A stretch of DNA of 52,510 nucleotides from a virus, in IMG/VR virus record IMGVR_UViG_3300009001_002737, positions 1 through 52,510 of that record; one strand, 5' to 3'. Shown one piece after another: positions 43,187 to 52,501 of this stretch (its first letter is position 1; the number at the start of each line of letters is the position of its first letter). The translations under genes were made by a program, and so were the position numbers. A model generated the notes under the pieces. The model ran no database searches. It had not been told where the DNA came from and was given only the letters and a program-made list of their open reading frames with translations.

Positions 43187-46100
43187 TAGTAACTGCTTCC
43201 TCCGCCGTTTGATCCGCTTGAACTACTTGATACACTTAATGCACTTGATGTTATGCCTGCATTTGGTGTTGATGCTGTTGTTACTACCGCACCCGATGCT
43301 TTTAATCTCGATGCTGTTACACTATCAATAATTTCTATGTCGTCAACTGTTGCACTTGAAATAAAGATTTCATCACTTTCAGTTGTAATTTCGTATAAAC
43401 TTCCAAAAACTTTTTCCGTTTGTGTTGGCACTAATACTATTGTGTTAATATCTGGTGCTAAACTGTTCATAATAAATGTCGCTAATTCTGTAAAACTAAA
43501 CTTGTCGCCAAAGTCCCAAAACTCTAAACTAAAGAATGCATTAATTGCTGTAACAATACGCAATTTAATATCATTATCATTTGTTACTTGTTCATTATTT
43601 TTTACAACCTTAAAGATTGCTTGTAAGTCTGGATCTGCTTTTTGTCCAAATAGAATTTTATATTTTACTGGATGATAAATTACTTCATCACTGATTGATT
43701 TTATTTTATTAATACTTGCACCAAAGTTCTGAAATAATTGGTCTGAACTTGGTGGTAATGGTTTATTCTCAGTTGCACCTGACAAGTATTCCCTAAAACT
43801 TCTATCATATGTAGATGTTAACAAATATGTATCAATTATATTTGTACTACTTGGATCTAATCTATTATTTTCGTCTGCACTGTGTACGTATTGAAATTTA
43901 ATTTTATCTCTTCCTTTATATGCTTTATAATTTGTAATCAAAGAAAGCATTCCAGTAGTTTTATTGTATTGTTTAAAAATATTAGGATTAGTAAAGTAAA
44001 AAATTGTGCCGTCATCAAATGTAGATAATGCTCCTGTAGATGCTTCGAATTCAAATACTTTAATATTTTCTACTTGCGGATCAACGTAATTAAAGTTAGT
44101 TGATTGGTTGTTTGTTATTTCTTCTTTTACAAAAACCCATTTTGTCAAAGGATCAGTATCTGGTTCTACAAAGTTTAAGAAAGAGTCGGGATTATCAATC
44201 ACTCCGTCGCTATCACTATCAAAGAAACTTACTTCAACTTTTTTACTGTTTACATATCCCTCTTCATCTCTATATTCTTTTGTAATTTGCCAAGGGTAAT
44301 CAATAGTAAATGCATCAGTTGATCCTGGCTGTCTATTAATAGATAGTAAATTAATTTTATCTGTTATAATTTTGCCTGTTCTACTATCATAAATTTGATC
44401 TGTTTCATCAAAATAAAATCTAACTTCTTTGTCACTTTCAAAAATATACCTTACACCTCTATATGTAATTGTATATTTTTCTCCATCAGTTTCAAATAAC
44501 AATAACCAACTCGAGTCTAAATTTTGATTAGAACTGTCTCCTGATCTTCCTGTGTTAAACGCATTACCGATACTTAAATTGCTATTAAGAATAAGTCTCC
44601 ATTCTCTATCAACAAGACTATAACGTAATCCAAATGTTTTAAAAGCAAAAATTTGATCAATCATTTGTGATATTACATCCGATGTTAATGACGTTGCAAA
44701 CTTAGGTTTGATTTCGTTTAACCTTGCACCGGTCGGAATAACATCATTAAAGACTATAGGTCCTTGACCATCTTCATAATTTTCTGTTCCGTCGCCGTTT
44801 ACTTGAACAACTTTTGTCCAAAGGAATTTTGTTGCACCTGGGTGATCTGCTTCACCAGTCATTAGTTTATTAAGATCGTTAGTCATAAAATGTTGACCTG
44901 CTGGGGCAATAAATTTAACCAGTGCTCCGGGTTCCAAATATCTTAAAGCACTACCAGTAAATGTTCCTGTTGTTAATGTAATATCAAGTGCATCTTTAAG
45001 GAAACCACTCGAATTATTAGTTTGTCTTGCTATCTGTGTCCAAGTTGCGTCTAAGTCATTTGTAGATGTTTTTGGAAATTCACTAAGATAAAAATTTCTA
45101 AGTAAAATATTTCTTAATATAGGTTGTACAACGTTTTCTACACGACCTTCAACATCGGTTCTTGTAACAAAACTAAAGTTAACTTTTTTATCAAACACTT
45201 CTCTATAAAGTGCACCGTCATCACCATAAATGTTAGTACTTGAATATTTTCCAGTTGAATCAATTAGATCAAAGTATCTGCTAATACCACTTGATGTTCT
45301 GTTAATACTTTTACTTTTAATAATTTCTTGACTAACAGTTCTTGGTGCTACTTGGTAATCTTCACCAGTAATCATTCTATTCTGCGTATAGAATGTTGAA
45401 GGAGCATTTTCTTTTATGCTTTGACTTGTTTCTGTACTACTTGCATTATCAACTGTGTATCTTAAAGAAGCAACAATCGTAATATTTTCGTTAGTACCAG
45501 ATCTGCTTCTATATGGAACACTGATTGTGATGTTTGTTAATTCTTCAGGTTGGATAGCATAATTTCTACCTATAGATTTTCTATAGTAAACTCTAAATTT
45601 ACCTTTAGGTAAATTACCAAATGTACCATCAGCAAAAAGTAAACTTATTCTGTCTTCAATTCTTGTTAATACTGTATAGATATCTCTTTGGTCTTTACTA
45701 AGACTATTGTAAATTACATTATTGCCTTCCACGGCATCTACTTTAGTCCATTGACTTGATTCATTACCATTTGAGTCAAGTTTGTATAACCAAACATCTG
45801 AGTTGTTAATATTAGTTGCATCAATTGCAACAGTTTGATTTGTTGTTGGACTATCTACAGTAAATACTCCATTGTCTAAAACACCTTGTCTAAAATGTAG
45901 AAAGTATCCTGTGTTACTACTTCCAGCACCTTTGCCGTCTTCTCTATATAAAAATGCTAAACTGTTTCCAGGTAAAGGTGTTTCTTCGAAAATTTTGTCT
46001 TTAGTAATACTGGCACTTGTTACTTCAAACACCATATTCTTTTCGCCTACGTTTTTATTAAAACTATAAATTGGTAAGTTTGTGTTTGTTGCATTATAAC

Positions 46101-46662
46101 GATACTGCTCAGTAGTAATACCGTTGATTGTTTCTTTTTTAATAGGTCGACCAATAATAGAATTTTCTGGTAATGCAGAATTAAGCACTTTTCTAAATTG
46201 TTCTGACCAATCAGGGTTAGAAGGATCATTCCAAATAATAGTTTGGTTAGAAAGATTTACTCCGTTACTGTCAACAATTTCTTCCGAAGTCTGCACACTT
46301 TCAAACTTTAATAACCCGTTAGCACATTGATTACGTTTTGGATTATAAGAAAGTAAACGTGCTAACCGTAGTACGCTTTCCCTACGCTCTGCTAATTCTA
46401 AATAATTTTCACGTGCATTTAAATCTACTCTAAATGCTAAATTCTGTCCAAGGTAAGCAATCAAGTCAATCAAAGCAAGATATTCACTTGATTCAATATA
46501 ATCGTTAAAGTCTTCTGGATAGTTTTGACGCAGATAGTTGATCATTGTACGGCGTAGACTATCAAAGTCATACGACTTAAAGTCTGCGTTTTTAAATGTT
46601 TGATATACTCTCTTCCAGTCTTCTGCAAGTAGTAATCTATTCTGTCTATCTGTTGTTGACAT
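43186..46662 (-). CDS. 6: Baseplate wedge protein gp6
   Basis: The 1158-residue product has the hallmark N-terminus of T4 gp6: LLAEDWKRVYQTFKNADFKS, then LRRTMINYLRQNYP and a YLALIDLIAYLGQNLAFRVDLNARENYL helix region. In T4, gp6 dimers form the ring that links the six baseplate wedges. It is larger than T4 gp6 (660 residues), with additional beta-rich sequence in the centre and a Ser/Gly-rich C-terminus. A late-promoter box lies 21 bases upstream, and AAGGAATAGG provides the ribosome-binding site. It overlaps the start of the giant gene by one base, so the two are likely co-translated. Confidence 0.9.
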   Translation of the reverse strand: MSTTDRQNRLLLAEDWKRVYQTFKNADFKSYDFDSLRRTMINYLRQNYPEDFNDYIESSEYLALIDLIAYLGQNLAFRVDLNARENYLELAERRESVLRLARLLSYNPKRNQCANGLLKFESVQTSEEIVDSNGVNLSNQTIIWNDPSNPDWSEQFRKVLNSALPENSIIGRPIKKETINGITTEQYRYNATNTNLPIYSFNKNVGEKNMVFEVTSASITKDKIFEETPLPGNSLAFLYREDGKGAGSSNTGYFLHFRQGVLDNGVFTVDSPTTNQTVAIDATNINNSDVWLYKLDSNGNESSQWTKVDAVEGNNVIYNSLSKDQRDIYTVLTRIEDRISLLFADGTFGNLPKGKFRVYYRKSIGRNYAIQPEELTNITISVPYRSRSGTNENITIVASLRYTVDNASSTETSQSIKENAPSTFYTQNRMITGEDYQVAPRTVSQEIIKSKSINRTSSGISRYFDLIDSTGKYSSTNIYGDDGALYREVFDKKVNFSFVTRTDVEGRVENVVQPILRNILLRNFYLSEFPKTSTNDLDATWTQIARQTNNSSGFLKDALDITLTTGTFTGSALRYLEPGALVKFIAPAGQHFMTNDLNKLMTGEADHPGATKFLWTKVVQVNGDGTENYEDGQGPIVFNDVIPTGARLNEIKPKFATSLTSDVISQMIDQIFAFKTFGLRYSLVDREWRLILNSNLSIGNAFNTGRSGDSSNQNLDSSWLLLFETDGEKYTITYRGVRYIFESDKEVRFYFDETDQIYDSRTGKIITDKINLLSINRQPGSTDAFTIDYPWQITKEYRDEEGYVNSKKVEVSFFDSDSDGVIDNPDSFLNFVEPDTDPLTKWVFVKEEITNNQSTNFNYVDPQVENIKVFEFEASTGALSTFDDGTIFYFTNPNIFKQYNKTTGMLSLITNYKAYKGRDKIKFQYVHSADENNRLDPSSTNIIDTYLLTSTYDRSFREYLSGATENKPLPPSSDQLFQNFGASINKIKSISDEVIYHPVKYKILFGQKADPDLQAIFKVVKNNEQVTNDNDIKLRIVTAINAFFSLEFWDFGDKFSFTELATFIMNSLAPDINTIVLVPTQTEKVFGSLYEITTESDEIFISSATVDDIEIIDSVTASRLKASGAVVTTASTPNAGITSSALSVSSSSSGSNGGGSSY

Positions 46663-46682
46663 TCCTATTCCTTGTTATAAAG

Positions 46683-46689
46683 TATTTAT
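46683..46689 (-). promoter_or_regulatory. Late-promoter-like box (ATAAATA) upstream of gp6
   Basis: The minus strand reads AATAAATAC in the 56-base gap between gp25 and gp6. Predicted +1 is about 46677, giving a 15-base leader with AAGGA before ATG 46662. The rest of the gap (46690-46718) shows no further clear signal. Confidence 0.6.
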
Positions 46690-46718
46690 TTGTTTGAGAT
46701 AACCGAGTACTTAAATCT

Positions 46719-47165
46719 CTAATCTAAGAAGCCATTTCTTTGATCAAACTGTAATTTCATGTTTTCAGAGATATTATATGGTAGATATTGTAGTTCACAC
46801 TCTATTTGAATACCACTTTCATACTGATCAACAATCACTCTTGCGGCATTAATTCTTGGATCTGCATTTATAATTGTTGTTACATTGTCTGCTATTGCTT
46901 CTTTTAAATTTTCAGTCAAAGGTTCAAACAAAACGTCCCAAATAATTGTTCCAAATTCTGGATTTTCTAATTTTTCTCCTTGCCTAATATGAAAGTGATT
47001 TAGTAGATCTTGCTTGATAAGACCTATATCATATAGTGTGTATGATAAGTTATTAGGATTTACTGTGCTTAAACCTCTATAAGTTTGCTGTTTTACAACA
47101 GGTTGCTGTCTAAGGTTTTCTTTAACACGTACATTTTTAATTGTATCTTTTTCTAAACTACTCAT
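46719..47165 (-). CDS. 25: Baseplate wedge protein gp25 (GPW/gp25 family)
   Basis: The 148-residue product matches gp25: a LYDIGLIKQDLLNHFHIRQGEKLENPEFGT segment, a WDVLFEP element, then an ...NVTTIINADPRINAARV helix-strand region and an IQIECELQYLP strand. T4 gp25 (132 residues) nucleates sheath assembly on the wedge. The first 30 residues form a charged extension with KQQTYRG, likely binding the tail sheath. The start ATG 47165 has no Shine-Dalgarno. It lies exactly five bases after an ATAAATA box, so a leaderless transcript is predicted. The gene is located between gp5 and gp6, as is common in marine relatives. Confidence 0.92.
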   Translation of the reverse strand: MSSLEKDTIKNVRVKENLRQQPVVKQQTYRGLSTVNPNNLSYTLYDIGLIKQDLLNHFHIRQGEKLENPEFGTIIWDVLFEPLTENLKEAIADNVTTIINADPRINAARVIVDQYESGIQIECELQYLPYNISENMKLQFDQRNGFLD

Positions 47166-47170
47166 ATGTG

Positions 47171-47177
47171 TATTTAT
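47171..47177 (-). promoter_or_regulatory. Late-promoter-like box (ATAAATA), leaderless geometry before gp25
   Basis: The minus strand reads CATAAATAC, followed by CACAT (the first C being that of the box) and then the gp25 ATG. T4-type spacing places +1 at the A of the ATG. No Shine-Dalgarno lies between the gp5 stop and gp25, which is consistent with leaderless translation. Confidence 0.6.
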
Positions 47178-47183
47178 GTGCTG

Positions 47184-48656
47184 TTAAGCACCATCTTTCT
47201 TAAATGTATCAGGTAATGTATCTATATCCTGTGCTGACGGAATAACAACGTCATTGGTTCTATCAGTCATTGTAGGTGTATACTGTTGTGGATCAACATT
47301 TTCATGGTGTGTCCACGGCTCGTGCTGTGGCAAGCGTTTGTGCAAGGACGCGACAGCGGTAGCGGTAGCGCCGGGAACCACGTGAGTGGACAACGGAGTT
47401 GTCTGTGCCGCTTCTGGGCCATTCATATGGATCTGTAGTGCTGTCTCAAAATGTCCTAATGCACTGTATATGTTTGATGTTGAGCCACTTGTTATATTTG
47501 TTGCTAAACCTGCAAGTGTTTGAATACTTGTTAGAGACTCCATATTAATGCCAAAGTTTGTTTTTAAATTGAAGGTTCTGCCTGCCTGCATGTTGATATC
47601 TCTATCAGCAGTTATGTTTAAATCCTGTTCAGTGTGCATACTAATTGAATCTTTTGCATATACATCAATTTTACCATTGGCACTTAGTTCTATCCATGAA
47701 TTTCCGCTACCGTGATCAATGCGTATTAAATCTTCTGTGTTGTGAAAAAGAATTTGATGTCCTGAGCGTGTTCTGATACGCATAAGTTCATTTGCTGGTA
47801 ATTGTGGCACTCCTTTTTCATCTTTACCTACATTTGCATATTCTTTCTTTGTAGTACTTGCAGGACCTTTCCTTAAAAATTTATCATCACCGTCGTCCAT
47901 AACAAAATGCGTTCCGCCGAGGCGGCCAAATGGAATTTGTGCTCGTGTTTCTTTAGGACCATACGGTGCTTTTACGTAACCAGGACGTTTGTCATATGGG
48001 CCGGGTGTGCTTATACCAAACACCATGCTTGGCACTTCACGTCTTGCACTTGCAGAACTTAGTCCTCTTGTACCATCTGCACTTAACCCTGCATTGTGTA
48101 ACGTGCTCATCCAATCTTCATTGATAGGTTTTTTAAATTTTGTAGGATCGTTGCCTTTGTTATCTTCAAGATTCTTTTTGTTTATTTCACCTACAACTGC
48201 TTTTCCTGTTTTACTAATACTTTCTTTACTGCCCGGTGTTTGTCCTGGAGCGTTAACAAATGATGTTGCTACTCTGTCAGGCATTGAAAAATTAACATAG
48301 TTATCTTGGATACACCCTAACCAGAATCCCATGTTTTGCTGTCCTTCAATGAACACCACAATTACTCTCGTTCCAATGTCTGGCGGAGTCATCCAAAATC
48401 CATATGATTGTTGTGTGTATTTGTAGTCTTTATTTTTGCTTAAACCAGCCGCTGGTGTTTGACCAGTAAACGGTCCGCCGTAGCGTACTTTAACTGTTTG
48501 ACCGTCAAGTTGTTGTCCTGAACTTGAATTTAGTTTCAGTAGTTCAACTTCAATGCCTCCCATGTAGTTGGGATCAAGGTGTCCAACCACCCTACCAATA
48601 AAAGGACCGGGTTGGAGATTTTCTTGCTGGCCTGCTGTGCGAGTTTCATGACTCAT
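47184..48656 (-). CDS. 5: Baseplate hub/tail spike protein gp5-like, without lysozyme domain
   Basis: A 490-residue protein. The N-terminus (PGPFIGRVVGHLDPNYMGG) and residues up to about 130 fit the gp5/VgrG OB-fold. The C-terminal part from about residue 310 (GHQILFHNTED, WIELSANGKIDVYAKDSI, then repeated D-I-N-M/L strands) fits the VgrG-like spike beta-helix. T4 gp5 has a lysozyme domain between them; here that region, about 150-290, is a linker-like Gly/Lys/Pro/Asn-rich stretch with no recognisable lysozyme catalytic residues. The protein is expected to form the central puncturing device without the enzyme. A GC-rich segment codes for residues about 409-450. Confidence 0.82.
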   Translation of the reverse strand: MSHETRTAGQQENLQPGPFIGRVVGHLDPNYMGGIEVELLKLNSSSGQQLDGQTVKVRYGGPFTGQTPAAGLSKNKDYKYTQQSYGFWMTPPDIGTRVIVVFIEGQQNMGFWLGCIQDNYVNFSMPDRVATSFVNAPGQTPGSKESISKTGKAVVGEINKKNLEDNKGNDPTKFKKPINEDWMSTLHNAGLSADGTRGLSSASARREVPSMVFGISTPGPYDKRPGYVKAPYGPKETRAQIPFGRLGGTHFVMDDGDDKFLRKGPASTTKKEYANVGKDEKGVPQLPANELMRIRTRSGHQILFHNTEDLIRIDHGSGNSWIELSANGKIDVYAKDSISMHTEQDLNITADRDINMQAGRTFNLKTNFGINMESLTSIQTLAGLATNITSGSTSNIYSALGHFETALQIHMNGPEAAQTTPLSTHVVPGATATAVASLHKRLPQHEPWTHHENVDPQQYTPTMTDRTNDVVIPSAQDIDTLPDTFKKDGA

Positions 48657-51290
48657 CTACTGGACTCCCTCTGTTGCTTTTTGTGCTTGTTCTTGTGCTA
48701 ATATTTTTTGATTTTGTTGAGCGGCAATTCTATCGTCAGCGGTTGATTGTGTGCCTGGAGGTCCTGCACTAATAGATCCTTTTTGGTTTTCGCTATTAAT
48801 CTGATTGATGGTGCTTGAATCTAACTTTCTACCATCACCGTCGCCAACAGTTTGACCTGCTTTGTTTTCACTGTCTTGCGAAGTTTGTTTTTTAGGATAC
48901 TGATTTGATCTACGTATGGCTTCAATTGTTTGTTTAAATTCACCATTGTTAAAACTATTCTTCACTATGCTTACCAAATATAATCCACTGAAGGAATCTA
49001 CTGCTATAGTTTCATCTGGAAATCCCATCATACCATTTTCTTTGTAGTCTACCGGCGTTCTAAAATTGATAAGAACATCAACTTCGCCCGATTGATAATC
49101 AATATTACCATCTGCATCAATATTAATCAACTGTGTATTTTCTGAGTTGTAGTTTCCAAATCCGCTGTCTGAAATGTAATAGGGATCACCCCAAATTTCC
49201 ATCTCAATTGAAAGTAAGTCTGCATTAGAATTAATAATTGCATCATTGAACCTACGTGCAATCTCAATTCGCATGTCATCTTGATTTACCGCACCTGCGG
49301 CTTTAGCGTTGTTTTTAATGTCTGGAGCAGTTTTTCCACTGATAAGTTGCTCGTTGTCAACTTCTGTTTGTTCTAATGTCTGTTGTGGATTTTCTTCTGC
49401 ATCTTTTCCTTCTTCTACATTTACCTTAGGTAATACTCCTGGACTCATGCTTTTAAAGAATGTGTTGTCTAAGTTAATATTAAAATTAATAATGTCATCA
49501 TTTTTTCCACTATAGATATAATTGTATTCTTTACACACTTGTTTTCTCAGTGCTTCGATACCATATGGAATTTTATCAGGTGATAAAAATTTTGCCTCGT
49601 GTACTTTGTATGGCAATACTCTAAAAACGTATATCCTTGGAGGTTGACCTGTTTTCTTTTCTGTTATAGGATCGGTAATATTAAAAACTTGTGTATCAAT
49701 TTTGAACCAATTTTTCATACCCGTTCCGTCACTTGGTTCGCTGGTAAGGTTTCTACCATATTCACTTATTATTATAAGTTCTTCGATAATATCTTGAATT
49801 CTTGTGCCTTGGCCAAATTTAATTTCTCCCAATCCTGGAGACAGTTGCATTTGTCCTCCGTCTCTTTTCCATACATTCTTTTCTTTGTCCCAAGTAAAAT
49901 TTGCATCACCAAATGGTTGTTGGGTAGAACCAAGTTGCTCAAGGTTGAACATTTGCGATGTTCCAATAACATTACTATTTGCTTTACCTGTTTGTTTTTC
50001 TCTAATTTCTTCACCTAAGGCTGTGGTTGAAATTTTTGCTTTAATTTCATTTAGATATTTTTCTAATTCTGCTTGTTCTGGTGCTTCCCCGCCTTTGATT
50101 TTTTTATACAGTTCTTGTAACTCTTCTGCTGTGGCAGTGTTTCTTGTGGACTGTTTACTGCTTACACTTACACTTGGGGCTCCATTGTTTGAAGCAGTTG
50201 TTGCTCCTGCGCCGCCGTCACTAATAGTTCCTGATGAATTGCCTTTTGTTGCACGGGTTTTAGGGAACACAATAAAATATTGATCTGCGGTACTAATAGT
50301 TTTGTCTATTGCTTTTTGTTGATAGTATTTGTTCATTTCTGCAGATAAACTTTTAGGACTACTCTGTAACAGTTCTTCAATTGTTCTACCTACAAGTGTT
50401 ACGTCGACCGGAATACCCTGTGTTGCGTCTTTGAGTGCGCCTTCATTATAGGCAACACCTTCGACTACATATGCACTACCGCCATTTGTAACTGATAAAT
50501 CACTTCCTACAAGTTTAAATGGCAACATCTTAGTTGCTGTGGGTGTTTCAACAGGATTACCGTCTTGGTCCCAACCTATAAAATCAATTGTTAAAAGGAA
50601 AGGTGCTTCTACATAGTTTTCATGTCCTGCTTGATATGATGCCATTTGCAAAGTTTGTAAAAACAAACCCATACTGTATGGTTCTTGGATTTCTAATCTA
50701 AATCCTGTTGCATTAGTTGTACCTTTTCTTTGGTTAGGTGAAATTAGAGATTCAATCTCTAAATTATTCATAAAAAATTCAATCTTTCTACCACTGGATT
50801 CGTATCCTGTTAATACTTTACTATCTCCAAGACCGCCGCCACTTTGTAGTATTGCAATGTTAGGACGTTTAATTCTATAGGTTGCATCAGGATTGTTTAT
50901 TTCTTCGTTTGTTAACGCATACATTCCTATCCTATAATTGTAACTTGCAAAATTTCTTAATAGATTTGGAATAGGTAGGTTAACTACTCTACCGTCTGCT
51001 GTGTAAGCAACCTTTGCCGGATCAACTGTTACCCGTTCTTGAGAAACTGTCTCTTGTTTTTCTGTAGTAGTTGCATTTTTATCTGTTTCGACTGTAGTTT
51101 CAATGCTTGACGCATTTGTGTTTACCTTTTCAGGAGTATCTGAAAAGTCTTGCATATTTTCAGTGCCGGTGTTTTCAGATTCTCCGGCGCCTGCGGCATT
51201 TAATTCATCTTTATTTTCTGCCACATAGTTGTTTACTATAGATGCATAGTCTATTTCTGTACCTGGAGGACCTAATGGTTTATTAGCCAT
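48657..51290 (-). CDS. Baseplate hub-associated structural protein (gp27-like position)
   Basis: The 877-residue product has a low-complexity N-terminus (about 1-90, Thr/Glu/Asn/Val-rich), then beta-rich sequence with PIPNLLRNFASYNYRIGMYALT, FFMNNLEIESL and YSMGLFLQTLQMASYQ. The C-terminal third has SGEVDVLINFRTPVDY, then FSGLYLVSIVKNSFNNGEFKQTIEAIR, which resembles tail-hub proteins that end with ...G.F.Q.L...R. The location between gp53 and gp5 suggests a hub component such as gp27. I cannot match gp27 domain by domain. A terminal Gln/Ala-rich tail follows. Strong Shine-Dalgarno GGGAG; adjacent TAG-ATG junction to gp5. Confidence 0.72.
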   Translation of the reverse strand: MANKPLGPPGTEIDYASIVNNYVAENKDELNAAGAGESENTGTENMQDFSDTPEKVNTNASSIETTVETDKNATTTEKQETVSQERVTVDPAKVAYTADGRVVNLPIPNLLRNFASYNYRIGMYALTNEEINNPDATYRIKRPNIAILQSGGGLGDSKVLTGYESSGRKIEFFMNNLEIESLISPNQRKGTTNATGFRLEIQEPYSMGLFLQTLQMASYQAGHENYVEAPFLLTIDFIGWDQDGNPVETPTATKMLPFKLVGSDLSVTNGGSAYVVEGVAYNEGALKDATQGIPVDVTLVGRTIEELLQSSPKSLSAEMNKYYQQKAIDKTISTADQYFIVFPKTRATKGNSSGTISDGGAGATTASNNGAPSVSVSSKQSTRNTATAEELQELYKKIKGGEAPEQAELEKYLNEIKAKISTTALGEEIREKQTGKANSNVIGTSQMFNLEQLGSTQQPFGDANFTWDKEKNVWKRDGGQMQLSPGLGEIKFGQGTRIQDIIEELIIISEYGRNLTSEPSDGTGMKNWFKIDTQVFNITDPITEKKTGQPPRIYVFRVLPYKVHEAKFLSPDKIPYGIEALRKQVCKEYNYIYSGKNDDIINFNINLDNTFFKSMSPGVLPKVNVEEGKDAEENPQQTLEQTEVDNEQLISGKTAPDIKNNAKAAGAVNQDDMRIEIARRFNDAIINSNADLLSIEMEIWGDPYYISDSGFGNYNSENTQLINIDADGNIDYQSGEVDVLINFRTPVDYKENGMMGFPDETIAVDSFSGLYLVSIVKNSFNNGEFKQTIEAIRRSNQYPKKQTSQDSENKAGQTVGDGDGRKLDSSTINQINSENQKGSISAGPPGTQSTADDRIAAQQNQKILAQEQAQKATEGVQ

Positions 51291-51291
51291 A

Positions 51292-51585
51292 TTATTCTCC
51301 CAACAGTTGTCTTAATTTGCTACCCTTTGATACATAAATTTTTAATCCGGCCCTAAAATCATATATAGGGTCTTTTAATGAATCCATGTTTCGTTGAGCA
51401 AATACCCACCATAATTTTGGAGAGCCGTACATGTCATACGCCAACAAGTCTGGACGTTGATGATATTGCGATTCTATTTCATACACAACATCGTCGCCGT
51501 CTTCAGGAACAGGTCTAATACTTAAAATACCTAAGTATTGATTGCGTACAAGACGTGTTTTTGACCAGGGTGAATTATTTGACAT
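51292..51585 (-). CDS. 53: Baseplate wedge protein gp53-like
   Basis: This 97-residue protein has the gp53 signature: an N-terminal Trp/Thr segment, YLGILSIRPVP, YEIESQYHQRPDLLAYDMYGSPKLWWVFAQRN, then PIYDFRAGLKIYVS at the end. In T4, gp53 (196 residues) fastens the wedge to the hub and has LysM-like folds. The phage version is shorter, lacking part of the C-terminal domain, which is common in marine relatives. It is joined by TAATG to the gp48 gene and lies next to the hub gene. An AAAGGA Shine-Dalgarno precedes it. Confidence 0.85.
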   Translation of the reverse strand: MSNNSPWSKTRLVRNQYLGILSIRPVPEDGDDVVYEIESQYHQRPDLLAYDMYGSPKLWWVFAQRNMDSLKDPIYDFRAGLKIYVSKGSKLRQLLGE

Positions 51586-52472
51586 TAAATAAATCCTTTG
51601 TTGTTAGAACCAATATATCCGCCTTTGACAAATGTGTCTAAACTGAATTTTTCTACTTCTGATCTTGAGTAGATAGGTTGTAGTGTTACAGTAACTTGGC
51701 TTTCTACTGGAACATAGCCAATTTTGCCTCTATCAGTATCACCTGTAAGTTTTGTAAAGTTACCAAAATTACCGTCTGCTGTTGAAGGAGCATTAAATCC
51801 AAAATCAAGATCGACAGCAAGATAGTCAACATCAGTTGGCATATCAAGGGTAAAATTTGTAATTACTACAGGCACATCTTTAAACACATAATCACCATAT
51901 CCATTTAATTTAACTATAGGAGGTGGTGAACCTTGGTTAGATGTCTGACCGTAAAACATTTTTGTAATACTTCTTAGATAGTGCAACATTGCTATCCAAT
52001 ACTCACCTTCTAATGCATTTTGTACAATAAACTGCCCAGTCAGCGTCATTGCGTCCACACTTGAATTCTGATAAGCAAAGAATGGATAATTACTATGTAC
52101 TGGTGTAATTGCATTATAACTTGCTTGATGACTCATAATAATTGTAGGCGTATAAGGAAAACACAGTCCGCCTGTAGAAGTAATCAATCGTTGAATGTAA
52201 GGACTTTCTGTAAATGCTTTAATAGGAGGTATGCTTAATTTGACTCTCCAATCTTTTGAGTTGGGATCTTGTGCCCAAGACGCACTTGCTATATCAATTT
52301 CTGGTGGCTCACCGTCGGTGGGGATAGTTCGAGAGCGAATTGCTTTCATAAACCCTTTTCCGCCTGCCTGTAATACATCAACTGTTTGTTGTGCCAAATC
52401 TTTGGCACCGTCAATGATGTCTCCTGTAGTTACAGGTTTTTTAGTTGGGTCAAAATCAAATGTGTCTGCCAT
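51585..52472 (-). CDS. 48: Baseplate/tail-tube-initiator protein gp48-like
   Basis: The 295-residue product has the gp48-type pattern: an N-terminal helical region, DWRVKLSIPP, GGLCFPYTPTIIMSHQASYN, YPFFAYQNSSVDAMTLTGQFIVQNALEGEYWIAMLHYLRSITKMFYG, then beta-strands such as GDYVFKDVPVVITNFTLDMP. In T4, gp48 sits on the hub and starts the tail tube. Order gp48-gp53-hub-gp5-gp25-gp6 is that of marine T4-like phages, which supports the assignment. gp54, which is the related protein, is an alternative. It is the first gene of the window's structural block, with a late promoter upstream. Confidence 0.8.
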   Translation of the reverse strand: MADTFDFDPTKKPVTTGDIIDGAKDLAQQTVDVLQAGGKGFMKAIRSRTIPTDGEPPEIDIASASWAQDPNSKDWRVKLSIPPIKAFTESPYIQRLITSTGGLCFPYTPTIIMSHQASYNAITPVHSNYPFFAYQNSSVDAMTLTGQFIVQNALEGEYWIAMLHYLRSITKMFYGQTSNQGSPPPIVKLNGYGDYVFKDVPVVITNFTLDMPTDVDYLAVDLDFGFNAPSTADGNFGNFTKLTGDTDRGKIGYVPVESQVTVTLQPIYSRSEVEKFSLDTFVKGGYIGSNNKGFI

Positions 52473-52494
52473 AATTGGTAATCCTCGTTACAAG

Positions 52495-52501
52495 TATTTA
52501 T
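52495..52501 (-). promoter_or_regulatory. Late-promoter-like box (ATAAATA) upstream of gp48
   Basis: The minus strand reads AATAAATAC, with predicted +1 near 52489 and a 17-base leader that includes GAGGA before ATG 52472. The right edge of the window truncates anything further upstream. Confidence 0.6.
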
